Below, piece after piece: positions 16,053-16,951 of a DNA stretch of 16,951 nt. The stretch lies in NCBI RefSeq assembly GCF_937890665.1, contig NZ_CALADU010000148.1:1-16951 (forward strand), in the 5' to 3' direction. The position numbers and the translations under genes are program-made. The notes under the pieces were generated by a model. That model had not been told where the DNA came from and ran no database searches. It worked only from the letters and a program-made list of their open reading frames with translations. Source of the DNA: an uncultured Subdoligranulum sp. (GTDB lineage Bacteria; Bacillota_A; Clostridia; Oscillospirales; Ruminococcaceae). Position 1 is the first letter of the stretch. Every line of letters starts with the position of its first letter.

Positions 16053-16951
16053 CAGGAATGTTTGCTTTTTCGCGGGCAAGCAAAGGCCTGTCGAACAAAA
16101 CGATCCATTTCAGATTTGGCGGCATAGCAACCAATCGCAAATTCTTCGCCCATGGCGCCTGCAAGAGCCGGAGGCATTTGTCCGGTTACAAGCAGATGAT
16201 CCCCACAGGTGCCGCAAAGTTCTTGCAGCGAAAGCGCATAGTTTTTGTGAAGGCGGCGGCCAATATAAACACAGTAGCTTTTTGGACCTACAAAGCTATG
16301 GCGGCGAGTGTCAAAAGCAACCATGTCTGCATAAATCTGGTAGACATCTACACTTTGCCCGTAATTGATCATTTCGGTGGTAAAGCCGCCTGCCGGGCGC
16401 ATATTAACTTCCAATCCGACCAAAGAACCCTTTGTGCCCAGACCGGATTTATCTTTGGTTAACCGGAAAAATTCAAAATGGAAAAAGCGTTGTGTCACGC
16501 CAAAGGCCTTTAAGGTTTGGCGTCCGATAGTTTCTACATCGGCGGGAAGGTGAGCATCTATGTAATAATAGGTGGGAACCCCGCGATTGACCATATCCAT
16601 AATGGAGTTGGGCGTTACGTGACTGACAGCAAATAGAACTTCGCCTTTTGAATTGCAGATGCCATCGTAGGTTGTAACGACACCGGGAACATACTCCTCC
16701 ATCACATAAGGAACCTGCGGCAAAGCGGTAAAAAAGGCGGCAATGTCAGCATCATTTTCCAAACGATAGGTAGCATTGGCACCCACGCCGTTGTCCGGTT
16801 TTACTACAACCGGATAGCTCACTTCGGCAGCAAAAGCAAGCGCGGCATTCTGGGTGGTCACTGGCACACAGCGGGCACAGGGGATTCCGGCGCGCTGGTA
16901 GATTTCCTTCATAGCCAACTTGCTTTTCCACGCATGGATCGCATCTGCCTT
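16052..16951 (-). CDS. ATP-grasp ligase-like enzyme, 5' end outside the window
   Basis: The frame is open to the right edge, giving 299 residues that begin mid-protein with KADAIHAWKSKLAMKEIYQRAGIP, the usual entry to an ATP-grasp fold. Seen in order: YPVVVKPDNGVGANATY (lysine and Gly-rich ATP loop, near 16770-16830), YVMEEYVPG (ATP-contacting strand), FHFEFF and LEVNMRPAGG (the E-x-N magnesium-binding motif, near 16383-16415). The C-terminal ~85 residues are less conserved. ATP-grasp enzymes join a carboxylate to an amine or thiol through an acyl-phosphate, but the substrate cannot be told from this part. The TTG at 16918 is not taken as the start, because homologous sequence continues upstream of it. 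Transcription converges on groEL; the shared terminator lies between them. No partner genes are visible. Confidence 0.85.
   Translation of the reverse strand, partial: KADAIHAWKSKLAMKEIYQRAGIPCARCVPVTTQNAALAFAAEVSYPVVVKPDNGVGANATYRLENDADIAAFFTALPQVPYVMEEYVPGVVTTYDGICNSKGEVLFAVSHVTPNSIMDMVNRGVPTYYYIDAHLPADVETIGRQTLKAFGVTQRFFHFEFFRLTKDKSGLGTKGSLVGLEVNMRPAGGFTTEMINYGQSVDVYQIYADMVAFDTRRHSFVGPKSYCVYIGRRLHKNYALSLQELCGTCGDHLLVTGQMPPALAGAMGEEFAIGCYAAKSEMDRFVRQAFACPRKSKHS

Overview
The window runs across the right-hand end of an integrated prophage (1 to about 13090) into the chromosome of a low-to-medium GC Firmicute (13091-16951). Strong AGGAGG-type ribosome sites, an HrcA/CIRCE-controlled groESL operon, a tRNA-Thr with a U discriminator and Phage_holin_4_1/DUF4406-type genes all fit Clostridia. 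A gut Oscillospiraceae host (Faecalibacterium/Subdoligranulum-like) is my best guess from the style of the genes, not something I could test.

Prophage part, all on the + strand and tightly packed: two small tail-region proteins of unknown role (33-814); an M23-type metallopeptidase endolysin (834-1649); a small DUF4406/nucleoside-deoxyribosyltransferase-like protein (1655-1963); an AT-rich 105-base gap with a possible promoter, a hairpin and three copies of AATTACA; a holin (2069-2527); a Gly/Tyr/Gln-rich helical protein (2565-3692); and one 3072-residue protein (3706-12924). The last is a phage 'polyvalent' protein. It has an Ala/Gly-rich hydrophobic region, a zincin-type metallopeptidase motif (HEMTH), a MuF-C-terminal-like domain, an LPD3/BECR-like domain, long coiled coils, a large helical region and two C-terminal copies of a ~210-residue module. 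I infer that the 375-aa and 3072-aa proteins travel in the virion and enter the cell with the DNA. They share a C-terminal motif that could be a packaging signal.

The prophage ends at a 45-base fragment identical in layout to the 3' part of a tRNA-Thr(CGT), from the anticodon loop to CCA, followed at once by a strong terminator. The 5' half of the tRNA is absent, so this is read as attR; the intact tRNA should lie at the other end of the prophage, outside the window.

Chromosomal part: a 198-codon gene of unknown function interrupted by an in-frame TAA (13173-13769); a sigma-A promoter with a perfect CIRCE operator driving groES and groEL (13888-15958); a perfect 18-bp hairpin as bidirectional terminator; and, convergent on the minus strand, the 3' part of an ATP-grasp ligase gene that runs off the right edge.
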